Below, piece by piece: positions 6,581-15,064 of a DNA stretch of 38,778 nt. A program made the position numbers and the translations under genes. How positions within the stretch are numbered: position 1 is the first letter of the stretch; each line of letters starts with the position of its first letter. The stretch spans positions 1 through 38,778 of the forward strand of contig CAJTVM010000013.1 in NCBI GenBank assembly GCA_910579595.1. Direction: 5' to 3'. The notes below the pieces were generated by a model, which saw nothing but the letters and a program-made list of their open reading frames with translations, was not told the origin of the DNA and searched no databases. This DNA is from an uncultured Oscillospiraceae bacterium. GTDB taxonomy: Bacteria > Bacillota > Clostridia > Oscillospirales > Oscillospiraceae.

Positions 6581-8206
6581 ATGACCATTGCGCAGCTATC
6601 GATGTTTCTCGTCCAGCTGCTGGCCGGGACTGGGGTATTCCTGGTGGGGGTGCACCTGCTCACGGCCAATATTGAGCAGCTTGCCACCGGGAAGCTCAAG
6701 GTACTGTTTGGGAAAACCGCCGACAAACGGCTGGTAAATGTGGGGGTTGGGGCGGCGGCTACCGCCCTGATCCAAAGCTCCGGCGTGACTACGGTGCTGA
6801 TTGTGGGCTTTGTCAACGTGGGTGTAATGAACCTGTACCAGGCGGCGGCCATGATCATGGGCGCCAACGTGGGCACAACCATCACCGCCCAGATTGCCGC
6901 CCTCAGCGCCTTTCCCATCACAACCTATATCCAGGTGCTGGTATTCATCGGCATCATGATGGACATGGTATGCAAAACCGACGGGATGAGAAAATCTGGC
7001 ATGATCCTGGCGGGTTTGGGTCTGATCTTCATCGGGTTGGCCTTGATGTCCGACGCCATGAAGGTCAACCGGGATGCCATCCAGATCCTGTTTGAAGAGG
7101 TTACCAACCCTTTCCTGCTGTTTTTGATCGGCGTGCTGCTCACCGCTTTGGTGCAGTCCAGCTCCGCCACCACGTCGGTGGTCATCGCCATGTCGGTGGC
7201 CGGACTTACTGTGGGCAGCGGGGGAAACGAGGTGCTGTTTATTATCCTGGGCACCAACATCGGATCCTGCGTCACCGCCATCATGTCCTCCTTCACCGCC
7301 GGCACCAACGCCCGGCGGGCGGGGCTGATCCATCTGCTGTTCAACACCCTGGGCTCCGCCGTGTTCTTTGTGGTGCTGCTGTGCTGGCCGGGCTTTATGG
7401 ACATGACCTTCCGCCGGTGGTTCCCCGCCGCAGCTACCCAGATTGCCATGTTCCATACCTTCTTTAACGTCACCTGCACGGTGCTGTTCCTGCCCTTCTG
7501 CAGCTGGTTTGTAAAGGCGTCGGAGCTCATGATCCGGGAGACGGAAACGGTAAAAAAGACCACAACATACCTGGACGAGCGTATGCTGTCTTCCGCCTCC
7601 CTGGCCATTTCCCAGCTGGACAAGGAGCTGATCCGCCTGGCTGACACCGCCATGGAGGCATTCCGCACCGGCTACCAGTCCTTCGCCGCCCGGGACAAAG
7701 GGCTGATTGCCCCCACCCAGCGGCTGATTGACGAGGCCAACCAGATCGCCCAGGGGATGGAGGGCTACCTGATCCGACTGTCCGCCCAGAGCAAGCTGGC
7801 GGAGGAGCGGGCCATCTCCAACCTCCACAGCAATCTGGGGGATGTGATGCGTATCGCGGAGATCGCGGACAACTGCACCAAGTACACCAGAAAGACCATC
7901 AACCACATCCTGGAATTTTCCGAAAGCGTCAATATGGAACTGGACGAGATGATCGCCCGGCTGGAGGAGCTGTACGCCCTGACCAGGAAGGCGGTGCTGT
8001 ACAAGGACACCGGGCTGCTGCCCCAGATCAACGCGGTGGAGGATGGCGTGGACGCCCTGCGCAAGCGCCTGATTGACAGCCACATCCAGCGGCTGAACCA
8101 GGGGGCGTGCAAGCCGGAATCCAGCAGCGTGTTTATCAACCTGGTGTCCAACCTGGAGCGTCTGGGCGACCATTTGACCTACATTGCCTACACCGTGGAG
8201 GAGTAG
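6581..8206 (+). CDS. Na/Pi-cotransporter family protein with PhoU-like C-terminal domain
   Basis: 541 residues. The N-terminal ~310 residues are membrane-embedded and carry the duplicated Na_Pi_cotrans signature: QSSGVTTVLIVG near residue 65 and QSSSATTSVVIA near residue 192, the two inverted repeats that line the transport path. Residues ~340-541 are helical and PhoU-like (IRLADTAMEAF; RIAEIADNC; LERLGDHLTYIA). The family imports phosphate, or possibly another anion, with sodium; the PhoU-like tail is thought to control it. The start is supported by AGAGGAG 7-13 nt upstream. It stands alone between a terminated leader and the nifJ promoter. Family is certain; the substrate is inferred. Confidence 0.93.
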   Translation: MTIAQLSMFLVQLLAGTGVFLVGVHLLTANIEQLATGKLKVLFGKTADKRLVNVGVGAAATALIQSSGVTTVLIVGFVNVGVMNLYQAAAMIMGANVGTTITAQIAALSAFPITTYIQVLVFIGIMMDMVCKTDGMRKSGMILAGLGLIFIGLALMSDAMKVNRDAIQILFEEVTNPFLLFLIGVLLTALVQSSSATTSVVIAMSVAGLTVGSGGNEVLFIILGTNIGSCVTAIMSSFTAGTNARRAGLIHLLFNTLGSAVFFVVLLCWPGFMDMTFRRWFPAAATQIAMFHTFFNVTCTVLFLPFCSWFVKASELMIRETETVKKTTTYLDERMLSSASLAISQLDKELIRLADTAMEAFRTGYQSFAARDKGLIAPTQRLIDEANQIAQGMEGYLIRLSAQSKLAEERAISNLHSNLGDVMRIAEIADNCTKYTRKTINHILEFSESVNMELDEMIARLEELYALTRKAVLYKDTGLLPQINAVEDGVDALRKRLIDSHIQRLNQGACKPESSSVFINLVSNLERLGDHLTYIAYTVEE

Positions 8207-8245
8207 GACCTGCAAAAGATTGACGAAAAAAAGACAATTAAATAA

Positions 8246-8274
8246 TTGCAAATTCAACAGCAATGTGGTAGACT
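8246..8274 (+). promoter_or_regulatory. Promoter of nifJ
   Basis: TTGCAA (8246-8251), 17-bp spacer, TAGACT (8269-8274), 67 bp upstream of the nifJ start codon. Confidence 0.65.
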
Positions 8275-8341
8275 ATTGAGCGTATTCGAGACAACGGCAT
8301 ATTCATGCTGAAATCCGTACGAAACAAGGAGGAAAACGCCT

Positions 8342-11300
8342 ATGGCACGCAAGTTCAAGACAATGGACGGCAATACCGCCGCCGCCCATGTGTCCTACGC
8401 ATTCACCGAAGTGGCGGGCATCTATCCCATCACTCCCTCCAGCCCCATGGCCGACAATGTGGACCAGTGGGCCGCCGCCGGCCGCAAGAATATCTTCGGC
8501 CAGCCCGTCAAGGTCATTGAGATGCAGTCCGAGGCCGGCGCGGCGGGCACCGTCCACGGCTCCCTGGCCGCCGGCGCCCTGACCACCACCTACACTGCTT
8601 CCCAGGGCCTGCTGCTGATGATCCCCAATATGTACAAGATCGCCGGCGAGCTGCTTCCCGGTGTGTTCCATGTGTCCGCCCGTACGGTGGCCAGCCACGC
8701 GCTGAACATCTTCGGCGACCACTCCGATGTCATGGCCTGCCGCCAGACCGGCTTTGCCATGCTGGCCGAGGGCAACGTCCAGGAGGTCATGGACTTGGGC
8801 GCGGTAGCCCATCTGGCCGCCATCAAGGGCCGCGTTCCCTTCCTGAACTTCTTCGACGGCTTCCGCACCTCCCACGAGATCCAGAAGGTCGCTATCTGGG
8901 ACTACGAGGATCTGGCCGACATGGTGGACTGGAAGGCCATCGAGGACTTCCGCGCCCGCGCCCTGAACCCCGAGCACCCCGTGATGCGCGGTTCTCACGA
9001 GAACGGCGACATCTTCTTCCAGCACCGCGAGGCCTGCAACAAGTACTACGACGCCATTCCCGAGATCGTCGAGAACTACATGGGCAAGGTCAACGCCAAG
9101 CTGGGCACCAACTATCAGCTGTTCAACTACTACGGCGCCGAGGACGCCGACCGGGTCATCATCGCCATGGGCTCCATCTGCGACGTGGCCGAGGAGGTCA
9201 TCGACTACCTGAACGCCCACGGCGAGAAGGTGGGCCTGATCAAGGTGCGCCTGTACCGCCCCTGGCGCGCGGACAAGCTGCTTGCCGCCATCCCCGCCAC
9301 CTGCAAGCACATCGCCGTGCTGGACCGCACCAAGGAGCCGGGCGCCCAGGGCGAGCCCCTCTATCTGGACGTGGTCACCGCCCTGGCCAACGCCGGCCAG
9401 ACCGACGTGTCCGTGATCGGCGGCCGCTACGGCCTGGGCTCCAAGGACACTCCCCCCGCCAGCGTGTTCGCGGTCTATGAGGAGCTGACCAAGGCTGAGC
9501 CCAAGCGCCAGTTCACCATCGGCATCGTGGACGACGTGACCAATATGTCCCTGGAGGAGAAGCCCTCCCCCAACACCGCGGCCGAGGGCACCATCGAGGT
9601 CAAGTTCTGGGGCTTGGGCGGCGACGGCACCGTGGGCGCCAACAAGAACTCCATCAAAATCATTGGCGACCACACCGACAAGTATGTGCAGGCGTACTTC
9701 CAGTACGACTCCAAAAAGACCGGCGGCGTGACCATCAGCCACCTGCGTTTCGGCGATCAGGCCATCCGCGCCCCCTACTATATCAATAAGGCCGACTTCG
9801 TGGCCTGCCATGTGCCCGCCTATATCGTCAAGGGCTTCCCCATGGTCCGCGACGTGAAGGACGGCGGCACGTTCCTCATCAACTGCCAGTGGAGCGACGA
9901 GGAGCTGGATAAGCATATGCCCGCCGTGGCCAAGCGCTACATCGCGGAGCATAACATCCAGGTGTACACCATCAACGCCATCGACCTGGCCATCGAGATC
10001 GGTATGGGCAAGCGCACCAACACCATCCTTCAGTCTGCGTTCTTTGCCCTGTCCAAGGTTATGCCCGAGGCGGAGGCCATCGGCTATATGAAGGAGGCCG
10101 CCACCCACTCCTACCTGAAGAAGGGCCAGGATGTGGTGGACATGAACCACAAGGCCATCGACATCGGCGCCACCGCCTTCAAGAAGTTCGACGTGCCCGC
10201 CTCCTGGGCCACTGCTCAGGACGAGGATAAGGGCGAAAATCTGGAAGGCCGTGCCGAGCTGGTGGAGCAGGTGAAGGATGTTATGGAGCCGGTGAACCGT
10301 ATGGACGGCGACAGCCTGCCCGTATCCGCCTTTACCGATTACGTGGACGGTACCTTCCAGCAGGGCGCCGCCGCCTACGAGAAGCGCGGCGTGGCCGTCA
10401 GCGTCCCCGCGTGGAACCCCGACACCTGCGTGCAGTGCAACCAGTGCGCCTATGTCTGCCCCCATGCCACCATCCGTCCCTTCGCCCTTACCGAGGAGGA
10501 GGCCAAGGCCGCTCCTGAGTGCGCCAAGATTGTGGACATCAAGGCCGGCAAGGGCAAGGGTGTGTACAAGTACTCCCTGGCCGTGAGTCCCATGGACTGC
10601 ATGGGCTGCTCCGTCTGTGTGGGCATCTGCCCCACCAAGTCCCTGAGCATGGTGCCCCTGGAGCAGGAGGCTTCCCGCCAGAGCGCCTTCGACTACATGG
10701 TGGCCAAGGTTGCCCCCAAGGCCGACATGGAGGGCACCGCTTCCGTCAAGGACAGCCAGTTCAAGCAGCCCCTGCTGGAGTTCTCCGGATCCTGCGCCGG
10801 CTGTGCCGAGACCGCTTACGCCCGCCTGGTCACCCAGGTGTGCGGCGACCGGATGTACGTGTCCAACGCCACCGGCTGCTCCTCCATCTGGGGCGGTCCC
10901 GCCGCCACCTCTCCCTATACCGTCAACAAGGACGGCAAGGGCGTGGCCTGGGCCAACTCCCTGTTCGAGGATAACGCCGAGCATGGCCTGGGCATCCACC
11001 TGGGTCAGAAGGCCATCCGCAACGCGCTGGCGGACAAGACCCGCGCCCTGATTGCGGTACCCCACACCTACGCGCCCCTGAAGGAGGCCGCTCAGAAGTG
11101 GCTGGACACCATGGACGATGGCGAGGCCAACGCCGAGGCCACCCGCGCGTATATTGCCGCTCTGGAGGACGGACTGATGACGCTGGATGAAAACGAGGCG
11201 TTCATGAACAGCCCCAAGGGCGCGGAGATTTTTGGCGACAAGCTTCCCGAGATGCAGGCCCATGTGAAGGCGCTGAAGGATGCCGGCGAGAAGTACTGCG

Positions 11301-12013
11301 ACTGCGACGCCTGCAAGCTGGCCAAGGAGATCCTGGATCAGAAGGATTACCTGAACAAGAAGTCCGTATGGATCTTCGGCGGCGATGGCTGGGCCTACGA
11401 CATCGGTTACGGCGGACTGGATCATGTGCTGGCCTCCGGCGAGGATGTGAACATCTTCGTGTTTGATACCGAGGTATACTCCAACACCGGCGGACAGGCG
11501 TCCAAGTCCTCCAACCTGGGCCAGGTGGCGCAGTTTGCCGCCGCAGGCAAAGCTATCGCCAAGAAGTCCCTGGCGGAGATCGTGATGCAGTACGGTTACG
11601 TGTACGTGGCCCAGGTGGCCATGGGCGCCAACCCGAACCAGACCCTCCAGGCCATCCGTGAGGCCGAGGCCTATCACGGCCCGTCCCTGGTCATCGGCTA
11701 CAGCCCCTGCGAGATGCACTCCATCAAGGGCGGCATGGCCAACTGCCAGAGTGAGATGAAGAAGGCCGTGGCCTGCGGCTACTGGAACCTGTTCCGCTAC
11801 AACCCCGCCAACAAGGCCCAGGGCAAGAACCCGTTCACACTGGACAGCAAGGCCCCCGCGGGCGGCTATCAGGAGTTCCTGCTGAACGAGGCCCGCTACA
11901 GCTCCCTGACCCGCTCCTTCCCCGAGCGCGCCGACGAGTTGTTCAAACAGAACGAGGAGGCCGCTATGGCCCGTTGGGAGCACCTCCAGAAGCTCATCGA
12001 GCTGTACGCATAA
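8342..12013 (+). CDS. nifJ: Pyruvate:ferredoxin (flavodoxin) oxidoreductase
   Basis: 1223 residues, the full length of the homodimeric one-chain PFOR. It turns pyruvate and CoA into acetyl-CoA and CO2, reducing ferredoxin, in the cytoplasm. Domain order is canonical: N-terminal pyrimidine-binding domain (AGIYPITPSSPMAD), domain II, the gamma-type domain (WGLGGDGTVGANKNS), two 4Fe-4S motifs (CVQCNQCAYVCP near residue 696; CMGCSVCVGICP near 752), the proximal-cluster cysteines (CAGCAE near 817), and the C-terminal TPP domain (GGDGWAYDIGYGGLDH, then YSNTGGQASKS). GGAGG sits 9 nt before the ATG. Its own promoter and terminator make it a single-gene unit. The reduced ferredoxin is the expected electron source for the hydrogenase at 33-38 kb. 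Confidence 0.98.
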   Translation: MARKFKTMDGNTAAAHVSYAFTEVAGIYPITPSSPMADNVDQWAAAGRKNIFGQPVKVIEMQSEAGAAGTVHGSLAAGALTTTYTASQGLLLMIPNMYKIAGELLPGVFHVSARTVASHALNIFGDHSDVMACRQTGFAMLAEGNVQEVMDLGAVAHLAAIKGRVPFLNFFDGFRTSHEIQKVAIWDYEDLADMVDWKAIEDFRARALNPEHPVMRGSHENGDIFFQHREACNKYYDAIPEIVENYMGKVNAKLGTNYQLFNYYGAEDADRVIIAMGSICDVAEEVIDYLNAHGEKVGLIKVRLYRPWRADKLLAAIPATCKHIAVLDRTKEPGAQGEPLYLDVVTALANAGQTDVSVIGGRYGLGSKDTPPASVFAVYEELTKAEPKRQFTIGIVDDVTNMSLEEKPSPNTAAEGTIEVKFWGLGGDGTVGANKNSIKIIGDHTDKYVQAYFQYDSKKTGGVTISHLRFGDQAIRAPYYINKADFVACHVPAYIVKGFPMVRDVKDGGTFLINCQWSDEELDKHMPAVAKRYIAEHNIQVYTINAIDLAIEIGMGKRTNTILQSAFFALSKVMPEAEAIGYMKEAATHSYLKKGQDVVDMNHKAIDIGATAFKKFDVPASWATAQDEDKGENLEGRAELVEQVKDVMEPVNRMDGDSLPVSAFTDYVDGTFQQGAAAYEKRGVAVSVPAWNPDTCVQCNQCAYVCPHATIRPFALTEEEAKAAPECAKIVDIKAGKGKGVYKYSLAVSPMDCMGCSVCVGICPTKSLSMVPLEQEASRQSAFDYMVAKVAPKADMEGTASVKDSQFKQPLLEFSGSCAGCAETAYARLVTQVCGDRMYVSNATGCSSIWGGPAATSPYTVNKDGKGVAWANSLFEDNAEHGLGIHLGQKAIRNALADKTRALIAVPHTYAPLKEAAQKWLDTMDDGEANAEATRAYIAALEDGLMTLDENEAFMNSPKGAEIFGDKLPEMQAHVKALKDAGEKYCDCDACKLAKEILDQKDYLNKKSVWIFGGDGWAYDIGYGGLDHVLASGEDVNIFVFDTEVYSNTGGQASKSSNLGQVAQFAAAGKAIAKKSLAEIVMQYGYVYVAQVAMGANPNQTLQAIREAEAYHGPSLVIGYSPCEMHSIKGGMANCQSEMKKAVACGYWNLFRYNPANKAQGKNPFTLDSKAPAGGYQEFLLNEARYSSLTRSFPERADELFKQNEEAAMARWEHLQKLIELYA

Positions 12014-12042
12014 TCCCAACAATCTCCGCATAACAAACGGGA

Positions 12043-12078
12043 AAAAGGGAGACGCTTTGTAAAAAGCGCCTCCCTTTT
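12043..12078. terminator. Bidirectional terminator between nifJ and the ferritin-like gene
   Basis: AAAAGGGAGACGCTTT (12043-12058) and AAAGCGCCTCCCTTTT (12063-12078) form a 16-bp stem with a 4-nt loop and A/T flanks. One C-A mismatch in the plus RNA becomes G-U in the minus RNA, so it works best for the minus-strand gene ending at 12091, but serves both convergent genes. Confidence 0.85.
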
Positions 12079-12090
12079 CCTTGTCTGTGC

Positions 12091-12942
12091 TTAGGACATA
12101 CCCTGCTCCAACAAGGTGCGCAGCTGGCGGGCACGGTGCTGGCAGGCATCAACCAACTCCGTGTACAGATCCAGCAGATCGGGATCATCCCAATCATCCG
12201 CCGCCGTACGGTAGGCCGTTTCCTGGCGCTGTTCTGTCTGGTGCCGTGTCCGCAGTGCCCCCCAATAGGAGGGAATGGCTGGGGCGGACAGCAGCTCGCT
12301 GGGCCAGTACCGCAGCCCGGTAAGCAAAAAGTATGATGCGGACAGCTTCCGGGCATGGCGGTGCAGCTCCCCTGCCATGCCGTTAAGTACGCGGGCGTCC
12401 GCCGCCCGGGCCTTGCGGGCCAGGTAGCGGTAGAACTGCCATCCCTCCAACGCCTCCATCACCTGGCGGCGCAGGCGGGCTGTGCGGTCGGTGGTTTCCT
12501 GGGGTTCCTCCCAAAGCTGGGGCAGGTCATTCCCCTGGGCGGGGCCGTCTGCCTGGGGCAGCGCTTCCGCCATGGCCGGGGACTCCGCCTCCGGCTGTTC
12601 CGGGGCAGGCGGTTCCTCCACGGGCGTTTCCGTTATGGGGGGCTGTTCCGCCGGGGACTCCGGCGCGGGGGACTCTGTTTCTGAGGGTTCTTCCGCAGGC
12701 TGACAGCCCATCTGCTGATCCGTGGAACAGGCCGGCTGGGGCTGGCGCTCGCACTCCTGGGGGAAGCCCGTGCGCTGCTGGCGGATCAAGGCATCCAGAC
12801 AATCGCAGGACAAGTCTCCCTGCATATTGGAGGGCGGTGCCCCAAAAGGACACGGACTGTCATCCCGGCCCGCCATTACCCGCTGCCAAACCCGCTGGAA
12901 AACCTCCCGATCTGTCACAGAGCATGGGTTCATTTCTTCCAT
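12091..12942 (-). CDS. Ferritin-like domain protein with Pro/Glu-rich linker
   Basis: 283 residues from the ATG at 12942, chosen over an upstream start because AAAGGAGGTG stands 6 nt before it. Three parts are visible: a short N-terminal segment with CPFG and CDC cysteines, a low-complexity linker rich in Pro, Glu and Ala (about residues 65-150), and a C-terminal helical bundle (about 155-283). The bundle carries ferritin/rubrerythrin-like metal-ligand patterns, ELHRHARKL and ELVDACQHRARQL (E and H in helix register), but the usual first-helix ExxY is replaced by ALEGWQFYRYLA. It may be a diverged diiron or structural ferritin-like protein; oxidative-stress or metal roles are guesses. No signal peptide. 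Convergent with nifJ. Confidence 0.55.
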   Translation of the reverse strand: MEEMNPCSVTDREVFQRVWQRVMAGRDDSPCPFGAPPSNMQGDLSCDCLDALIRQQRTGFPQECERQPQPACSTDQQMGCQPAEEPSETESPAPESPAEQPPITETPVEEPPAPEQPEAESPAMAEALPQADGPAQGNDLPQLWEEPQETTDRTARLRRQVMEALEGWQFYRYLARKARAADARVLNGMAGELHRHARKLSASYFLLTGLRYWPSELLSAPAIPSYWGALRTRHQTEQRQETAYRTAADDWDDPDLLDLYTELVDACQHRARQLRTLLEQGMS

Positions 12943-13050
12943 GTTCACACCTCCTTTGCCCCTTATTCTATGTAGGAGGGGGCAGATTTGCCATTGGGAT
13001 GGGAAAGCGAGAAAACCCATAAAACATAGTAGAATGGTATGTTTTTTGCC

Positions 13051-13079
13051 TTGACAAGAGAATCCTGCTATGGTATACT
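13051..13079 (+). promoter_or_regulatory. Promoter of the sufCB operon
   Basis: TTGACA (13051-13056), 17-bp spacer, TATACT (13074-13079), 62 bp before the sufC start codon. Confidence 0.75.
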
Positions 13080-13141
13080 GTGGAAACCATATAAATAGAC
13101 TATGATTTCGCTGTGCGAAATCTCAATAGGAGAAATGGACT

Positions 13142-13879
13142 ATGCTTGAGTTAAAACATCTGGCTTTCTCCGTGGAGGAGGAGGCGGGGCAGAAAGACAT
13201 CCTGCGGGATGTGTCCCTGACGGTGCCCGACGGCGCTTTTTGGGTTATTACCGGCCCCAACGGCGGCGGCAAAACCTCTTTGGCCAAGGCCATCATGGGG
13301 TTAAATAAGCCCACCGGCGGGCAGATTTTTTGGAACGGGGAGGACGTCACCAACCTGTCCATCAGCGACCGGGCCAAGCGGGGCATCAGCTACGGCTTCC
13401 AGCAGCCCCCCCGGTTTAAGGGCCTGCGGGTGCGGGATCTGTTGGGGTTGGCGGCGGGCAACCCGTTTCTGAGCCGCACCGAGGGCTGCCAGCTGCTCAC
13501 CCAGGTGGGACTGTGCGCGGCGGACTATATCGACCGGGAGGTGGACGCGTCCCTGTCCGGCGGCGAGGTAAAGCGCATTGAGATCGCTACCATCCTGGCC
13601 CGGAAGGCCCCGCTGATGATCTTCGACGAGCCGGAGGCGGGCATCGACCTATGGTCCTTTGCCAAGCTGACGGAGACCTTCCGCTATATCCACGACAAGC
13701 GGGAATCCACCATCATCATCATCTCCCACCAGGAGCGGATCATCGGCCTGGCGGACGAGATCGTGTTAGTGGCGGACGGCCTGGTGTCCGAGCAGGGGGC
13801 CCGGGACGAGATTTTTCCGAAAATCCTGGCCAACACCCAGCCCGGGTGTGCCTTTGTGGGAGAGGAGGGCCGGAAATGA
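13142..13879 (+). CDS. sufC: Fe-S cluster assembly ATPase SufC (SMS-type)
   Basis: 245 residues with all ABC ATPase motifs: Walker A GPNGGGKTS near residue 38, the Q-loop region YGFQQPPRFKG typical of SufC, signature LSGGEVKRIEI and Walker B LMIFDEPEAGID, followed by an ISHQ H-loop. It powers Fe-S cluster assembly on the SufB scaffold in the cytoplasm. The next gene, sufB, overlaps its stop codon (ATGA), so the two are translationally coupled. No sufD, sufS, sufU or sufE follows. This matches the minimal two-gene SUF-like system (SMS, SmsCB) known in anaerobes. Shine-Dalgarno AGGAGA, 8 nt from the ATG. Confidence 0.95.
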   Translation: MLELKHLAFSVEEEAGQKDILRDVSLTVPDGAFWVITGPNGGGKTSLAKAIMGLNKPTGGQIFWNGEDVTNLSISDRAKRGISYGFQQPPRFKGLRVRDLLGLAAGNPFLSRTEGCQLLTQVGLCAADYIDREVDASLSGGEVKRIEIATILARKAPLMIFDEPEAGIDLWSFAKLTETFRYIHDKRESTIIIISHQERIIGLADEIVLVADGLVSEQGARDEIFPKILANTQPGCAFVGEEGRK

Positions 13880-14793
13880 ATCAGACGGATACCGAACTGC
13901 TGAGGCAGATTGCCGGCATGGATGGCGTGCCTGAGGGGGCCTATAACATCCGCAAGGACGGCGGACTGGACTCCCGGCGGAGCACAGAAACCATTGAGAT
14001 CACCAGCAAGGAGGACAAGCCAGGCATTGACATCCGCATCAAAGCGGGGACCAAAGGCCAGGACGTGCACATCCCTGTGCTGCTCACCCAGAGCGGGCTG
14101 AACGATCTGGTGTACAATGACTTTTTCATCGGTGAGGACTGCGACGTGGACATTATCGCGGGCTGCGGCATCCACAACGATGGCTGCGACACCACCCAGC
14201 ACGATGGTGTGCATACCTTCTATGTGGGCAAACGCTCCAAGGTGCGCTACACGGAAAAACACTACGGCGAGGGGGAGGGATCCGGCCAGCGGGTGATGAA
14301 CCCCCACACCATCGTGTATCTGGCGGAGGGCGCATCTATCCAGCTGGAAACCATCCAGATCCGGGGCGTAGACCACACCAAGCGTTACACCAAGGTGGAG
14401 CTGGACGCCGGGGCGGAAGCGGTGGTCACTGAGCGGCTGCTCACCCACGGCGAGCAGTTTGCCGAGAGCAAGATGGACGTCATCATGAAGGGGGAGGGGG
14501 CCCGCGCCCAGGTCATCTCCCGCTCCGTGGCCCAGGACAAGTCGGTGCAGGTGTTTTACCCCCAGGTGGAGGGCAACGCCCCCTGCTTCGGCCATGTCCA
14601 GTGCGACTCCATCATCATGGGACAGGCCAAAGTCAGCTCTATCCCGGCCATTGTGGCCAACCACATGGATGCCCAGCTCATCCATGAGGCGGCCATCGGC
14701 AAGATTGCCGGGGATCAGATCCTCAAGCTCATGACGCTGGGCTTGACGGAAGAGGAGGCCGAACAGAAAATTCTGGACGGGTTCCTGCGGTAA
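13876..14793 (+). CDS. sufB: Fe-S cluster assembly scaffold SufB (short SMS-type)
   Basis: 305 residues from the ATG at 13876, which overlaps the sufC stop. It covers the SufBD beta-helix core and C-terminus: FIGEDCDVDIIAGCGIHNDG, MNPHTIVYLAEGA, QVISRSVAQDKS, CDSIIMG, SIPAIVANHMDAQLIHEAAI and GLTEEEAEQKILDGFLR. At ~300 residues it lacks the long N-terminal region of the ~470-residue SufB of E. coli, as expected for SmsB. It binds the nascent cluster; the cysteines GCGIHNDGC are candidates for binding it, and the conserved HEAAI block marks the site near SufC. Likely supplies clusters to NifJ and the hydrogenase. An upstream in-frame extension inside sufC is rejected. Confidence 0.93.
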   Translation: MNQTDTELLRQIAGMDGVPEGAYNIRKDGGLDSRRSTETIEITSKEDKPGIDIRIKAGTKGQDVHIPVLLTQSGLNDLVYNDFFIGEDCDVDIIAGCGIHNDGCDTTQHDGVHTFYVGKRSKVRYTEKHYGEGEGSGQRVMNPHTIVYLAEGASIQLETIQIRGVDHTKRYTKVELDAGAEAVVTERLLTHGEQFAESKMDVIMKGEGARAQVISRSVAQDKSVQVFYPQVEGNAPCFGHVQCDSIIMGQAKVSSIPAIVANHMDAQLIHEAAIGKIAGDQILKLMTLGLTEEEAEQKILDGFLR

Positions 14794-14816
14794 ATACAAA
14801 AAAGCGTCCCCCGGGC

Positions 14817-14857
14817 GGGAGAGGTAACGTAAGAAAGTTACCTCTCCCACAATTTTT
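14817..14857 (+). terminator. Terminator of sufCB
   Basis: GGGAGAGGTAAC (14817-14828) pairs perfectly with GTTACCTCTCCC (14837-14848), followed by ACAATTTTT. It lies 24 bp after sufB. Confidence 0.85.
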
Positions 14858-14915
14858 ATAGCCAGCCGGATGTGATTGAATTGCAGGGAATTTTAGTATA
14901 TGGGAGGGTTATCTC

Positions 14916-14960
14916 ATGGAAAAGTCTGCATTTGAGCAGATGGGCGGCACATTAGACGCC
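14916..14960 (+). pseudogene. tnpV remnant (5' end only)
   Basis: After a good ribosome site (GGGAGG) come about 12 codons, MEKSAFEQMGGT, which match the highly conserved start of the small transposon-encoded TnpV protein. The match then breaks off and a terminator follows at 14972. The normal protein is ~120 residues, so over 85% is missing. It marks the former presence of a mobile element between the sufCB operon and the sigma-factor operon. Confidence 0.6.
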
Positions 14961-14971
14961 CATATCATTAC

Positions 14972-15009
14972 AAAAAGCCGGTGGGAGACAAAATCTCCAC
15001 CGGCTTTTT
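14972..15009. terminator. Bidirectional terminator after the RsiV-like gene and tnpV remnant
   Basis: AAAAAGCCGGTGGGAGA (14972-14988) and TCTCCACCGGCTTTTT (14994-15009) pair with one bulged G. T-runs on both sides let it serve the minus-strand sigma operon ending at 15065 and the plus-strand remnant. Confidence 0.8.
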
Positions 15010-15064
15010 GTTGGATGCGGATCAGAGTTATGGCTAATTGCAATTTTACGGCACGTAATTTTTC

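Noticed and set aside
8303..12031. A ~1240-codon open frame on the minus strand opposite nifJ
   Set aside because: It is an antisense shadow caused by high GC and strong codon bias of nifJ; no ribosome site, no domain, repetitive Gly/His/Val/Leu composition.
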